From assembly GCF_001942305.1 (NCBI RefSeq), contig NZ_MKKE01000006.1, positions 1-64,000 of the forward strand: a DNA stretch of 64,000 bases, read 5' to 3'. This stretch comes from Saccharomonospora sp. CUA-673 (lineage in GTDB: Bacteria > Actinomycetota > Actinomycetes > Mycobacteriales > Pseudonocardiaceae). The first letter of the stretch is position 1, and each line of letters opens with the position of its first letter. Positions 61,958 through 64,000 of this stretch are shown one piece after another. The position numbers were made by a program, and so were the translations under genes. Under the pieces are notes generated by a model. The model saw only the letters and a list, made by a program, of their open reading frames with translations. It was not told where the DNA came from and ran no database searches.

Positions 61958-62906
61958 TCAGCGGTGTGGGGACGGTGCGCCGGGGGCCACCGCCGCGGTG
62001 GTCGCCACAGGCACCTTGGCGGCCGAGCTCACGGCCGGTGCCGTGCCGGACGTCGTGGCCGGGGTCGTCGCGGCGTCATCGGCATCCCGCGACGGCGACG
62101 GCACCGCAGCCTTCGACGTGCCAGCCGGTTCGGAGGCGCCGGCCTTCGCGGAGTTGGAGTTGCCGAACTGCGCCCGCAGGACGTTGGTGTTCGGCTGGTC
62201 GCCGCCGGTCTGCGTGCGGTGGCTCTCGCCGATCGGCGCCACGGTGGTGCCGACGATCGCCAGCGCGCTCAGCACGAGTCCGGACACCACGACACCGGCG
62301 CCTGGGCTGCGCGGCGCTTGCCCTGACCGCCGCCCTGTCCGTCACCGTCGCCGGAATCGGTGGTGTCGGCCGCGTCCTGACCATCCTCGGCGACGGGGCT
62401 GTCGGAGCCCACGGTGGGAGCGGATCGGCCGATCGGGGCCGTCCGGCCCAGGCTCATCCGCCCCAGTGCCGACCGCGCCGCCCCCGATCGCCCCAGTGCC
62501 GACCGGCCCAGTGCCGACCGACCGAGGGGCTCGGATCCTCCCAACGGCGTCACCCCGCCGACGGCCCGTCCGCGTAGTCCGGCGATCCGGCCCGGCCGCT
62601 GCACGGCGACGAGCTGGCCGTCCTCGGTGACCGCGAGGTTGTCCGGGGTGGCGTCGACGTCGGTGTCCTGCGGAATGGACCGCAGCTGGCCAGGAAGCCC
62701 GCCGACATCGACGGCTCCCGCGCGTCCTGCACCGCGGCCCGCACCTGACGCTGGGCGTCGACATCGGCCGCGCACCACGGGCAGTGGGCCACGTGCTCGG
62801 CCGCGCGCTCGGTGGCCGCCGGGGACATCTCGTTGTCCACGAACGCCACCACCGCGTCCGGCAGGAGATGCGACTCCGGAAGGCCGAACCCCAGCTGACG
62901 GCTCAT
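61958..62906 (-). CDS. rseA: Zinc anti-sigma factor RseA-like, two apparent frameshifts
   Basis: 316 residues after added bases near 62685-62690 and 62293-62300. The N-terminal domain has the ZAS motif HVAHCPWC (His-x3-Cys-x2-Cys) after AVVAFVDNEMSPAATERAAEH. A middle cytoplasmic region carries repeats of LGRSALGRS. A membrane helix (VVVSGLVLSALAIVGTTVAPIG) and an extracytoplasmic Ala/Thr tail follow. Its ATG overlaps the sigE stop (ATGA), the usual coupling of an ECF sigma factor and its inhibitor. Confidence 0.85.
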
Positions 62907-63612
62907 CCGAGCGCCTCCCGACTTCGTGCGGCCGCGGCCCGTTCGAGCGACGCCTTCAGCGCCTGCCGGCCGCGGTGGATCCTGCTGCGTACGGTGCCGA
63001 GCTTACGTCGAGGGTCGCGCCGATCTCCTCGTACGACAGTCCTTCGACGTCACACAGCACGACGGCGGCGCGGAACTCGGGCGGCAGCTCGTCGAGCGCG
63101 GTCTGCAGATCGGGGTCGAGATGGGTCTCGGAGTAGACCTGCTCGGGGCTCGGGTCGTCGCCCACGATGCGGTCGGTGTCCTCGGGCAGGCCCTCCATGC
63201 GCACGCGCGAGCGGCGCCGGGCCATGTCGAGGAACAGGTTCGTGGTGATGCGGTGCAACCAGCCCTCGAAGGTGCCGGGCTTGTACGAGGCCAGCGACCG
63301 GAACACGCGGATGAACGTCTCCTGCGTGAGGTCCTCGGCGTCGTGGGCGTTGCCGGAGAGCCGGTAGGCCAGCCGGTAGACGCGGTCGGCGTGCTCGCGA
63401 ACCACCTCGTCCCACGTGGGCGGCGTCCACGTCTCGGCGCCACCGGCGATCGCGGCGTGCTCGGACGAGGCGTGCTCGGACACGGCAGACTGCTGCCCCG
63501 CGTCCTGCACGGTCGTCTGCACAGGCACGGCGGTCTCGGCCGGGCCCGGCTGGTTGTCGGTGGGCTGCACCGTCGGCGTCGCGGCACTCTGTGACAGCGG
63601 AGGCACCTCCAT
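62903..63612 (-). CDS. sigE: ECF sigma factor SigE-like, apparent frameshift near the C-terminus
   Basis: 236 residues after one added base near 63001-63007. Region 2 ([60 protein letters not shown]) and region 4 ([32 protein letters not shown]) are in the main frame. The rest of the region-4 helix-turn-helix ([22 protein letters not shown]) is in the next frame, ending at 62903 inside the rseA ATG. A Pro/Thr/Gln-rich N-terminal extension of about 60 residues is typical of mycobacterial SigE. It controls envelope stress. A GGAAC/CGTT promoter lies upstream. Confidence 0.9.
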
Positions 63613-63638
63613 CGGACTGGTCCCCTTCTTAGCCGTTC

Positions 63639-63665
63639 AACGTCGGCACGGGAGTTCATGTTCCC
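63639..63665 (-). promoter_or_regulatory. Candidate ECF-type promoter upstream of sigE
   Basis: On the - strand GGGAAC (63665-63660) and CGTT (63642-63639) are 17 bases apart, matching the GGAAC-n16-17-CGTT pattern of ECF sigma promoters such as those of SigE/SigH. The -10 lies about 27 bases before the sigE start. Autoregulation of sigE is therefore likely. Confidence 0.6.
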
Positions 63666-63849
63666 GGCCGATCCGTGTTCCCCACGTGAGACGCAGTCTT
63701 GCCGCTCTCCTTACGGATTCCATGAGGTGCGGCTGAGAGCGGCCTGAGAGTCTCGGATCACATGTCCGCTGGTCACCGCGCGGGCGGGCGTTCGGCGTCA
63801 GGGGCGTGGTGACCGGGGACACCCACCCCGGCGCGCTAACCTTCTGCGC
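63666..63849. other. Divergent intergenic region, no gene seen
   Basis: About 180 bases between the sigE promoter and the O-methyltransferase gene. A second ggaac lies near 63680 on the - strand without a matching -10. No further feature can be supported. Confidence 0.4.
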
Positions 63850-64000
63850 GTGACATCCGAAACAGACCCGGCCGCGGCGCTCGCCGACGGTGTCGGCGGG
63901 TTCGACGCGTTCGTCAGCGGCTTCGCGGCCGAGGACGACGCGCTCCTCGGCGCGCGGGCGCGCGCGGAGGAGCTGGGCTGTGGTGCGGTGTCACCCGCGA
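63850..64000 (+). CDS. O-methyltransferase family 3, N-terminal fragment (Rv1220c-like)
   Basis: The first 50 residues from GTG 63850 (TSETDPAAALADGVGGFDAFVSGFAAEDDALLGARARAEELGCGAVSP) run off the window end. The segment EDDALLGARARAEELG-GAVSP matches the start of SAM-dependent O-methyltransferases of the Rv1220c/COMT type. That gene is divergent from sigE in mycobacteria, as here. The catalytic part is outside the window. Confidence 0.75.
   Translation, partial: MTSETDPAAALADGVGGFDAFVSGFAAEDDALLGARARAEELGCGAVSPA

Noticed and set aside
1..64000. tRNA, rRNA, prophage or insertion-sequence genes.
   Set aside because: No tRNA-like cloverleaf, rRNA segment, transposase or integrase motif was recognised in reading the window; short RNA genes could still be missed by eye.

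Overview
The window is high-GC DNA from an actinobacterium, most likely a member of the Pseudonocardiaceae (Saccharomonospora/Prauserella/Amycolatopsis type). This rests on codon use, GTG/TTG starts, ESX-associated proteins with the family's characteristic tail, and gene order. Two blocks match orders I know from Mycobacterium tuberculosis. The first, about 4.1-40.7 kb, resembles Rv3200c-Rv3212 (K+ channel, AdnB, AdnA, alkyltransferase-like protein, TIGR02569, MoeZ, DUF3152, TetR, DUF3107, ferritin-like protein, RhlE-type helicase, PQQ-like protein). The second, about 49-64 kb, resembles Rv1239c-Rv1220c read backwards (CorA, SugCBA/LpqY, Rv1234-like protein, Mrp, TatB, HtrA, RseA, SigE, O-methyltransferase). 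These assignments are from memory of the families; no search was run.

Layout. 0.1-4.0 kb: a membrane protein, two tandem neutral zinc metallopeptidases and a small membrane protein. 4.1-12.3 kb: K+ channel, AdnB and AdnA (end-resection helicase-nuclease), then an alkyltransferase-like protein. 12.3-13.2 kb: an iron-regulated siderophore-interacting protein. 13.2-24.4 kb: a complete nitrate assimilation locus (two HemD-like proteins, one fused to a winged helix; a CbiX chelatase; NirB and NirD; NarK; NasA and its electron-transfer subunit) with candidate GlnR boxes. 24.5-28.2 kb: TIGR02569 protein, MoeZ and DUF3152. 28.4-31.1 kb: an ESX-type cassette whose first gene joins a duplicated helix-turn-helix region to the C-terminal part of a PPE-like protein. 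31.2-36.5 kb: two alpha/beta hydrolases, two TetR regulators, an AurF-type diiron oxygenase, DUF4873 and DUF3107. 36.6-48.6 kb: ferritin-like protein, DEAD-box helicase, PQQ-like protein, hydrolase, LysR with sugar acetyltransferase, RecB-type nuclease, MarC, PHP, PH-domain, NUDIX and DUF2332 proteins. 48.8-51.9 kb: a possible leader ORF, corA, a 38-residue membrane protein, a metallophosphoesterase and a ParB-like protein. 52-56.3 kb: a trehalose-type ABC importer. 56.6-64 kb: stress protein, GNAT, Mrp, TatB, HtrA, anti-sigma factor, ECF sigma factor and the start of an O-methyltransferase.

Two things cut across the window. First, thirteen places in eleven genes need exactly one added base to restore a family-like protein, always a missing base and usually in a short G/C run. 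That points to a systematic base-deletion error in the sequence, and long frames crossing these genes should not be trusted. Second, a 21-bp tandem repeat with core GTGTCAGCA occurs at five loci. At four of them it starts at or just after a stop codon and runs in that gene's orientation. I know of no described function for it.
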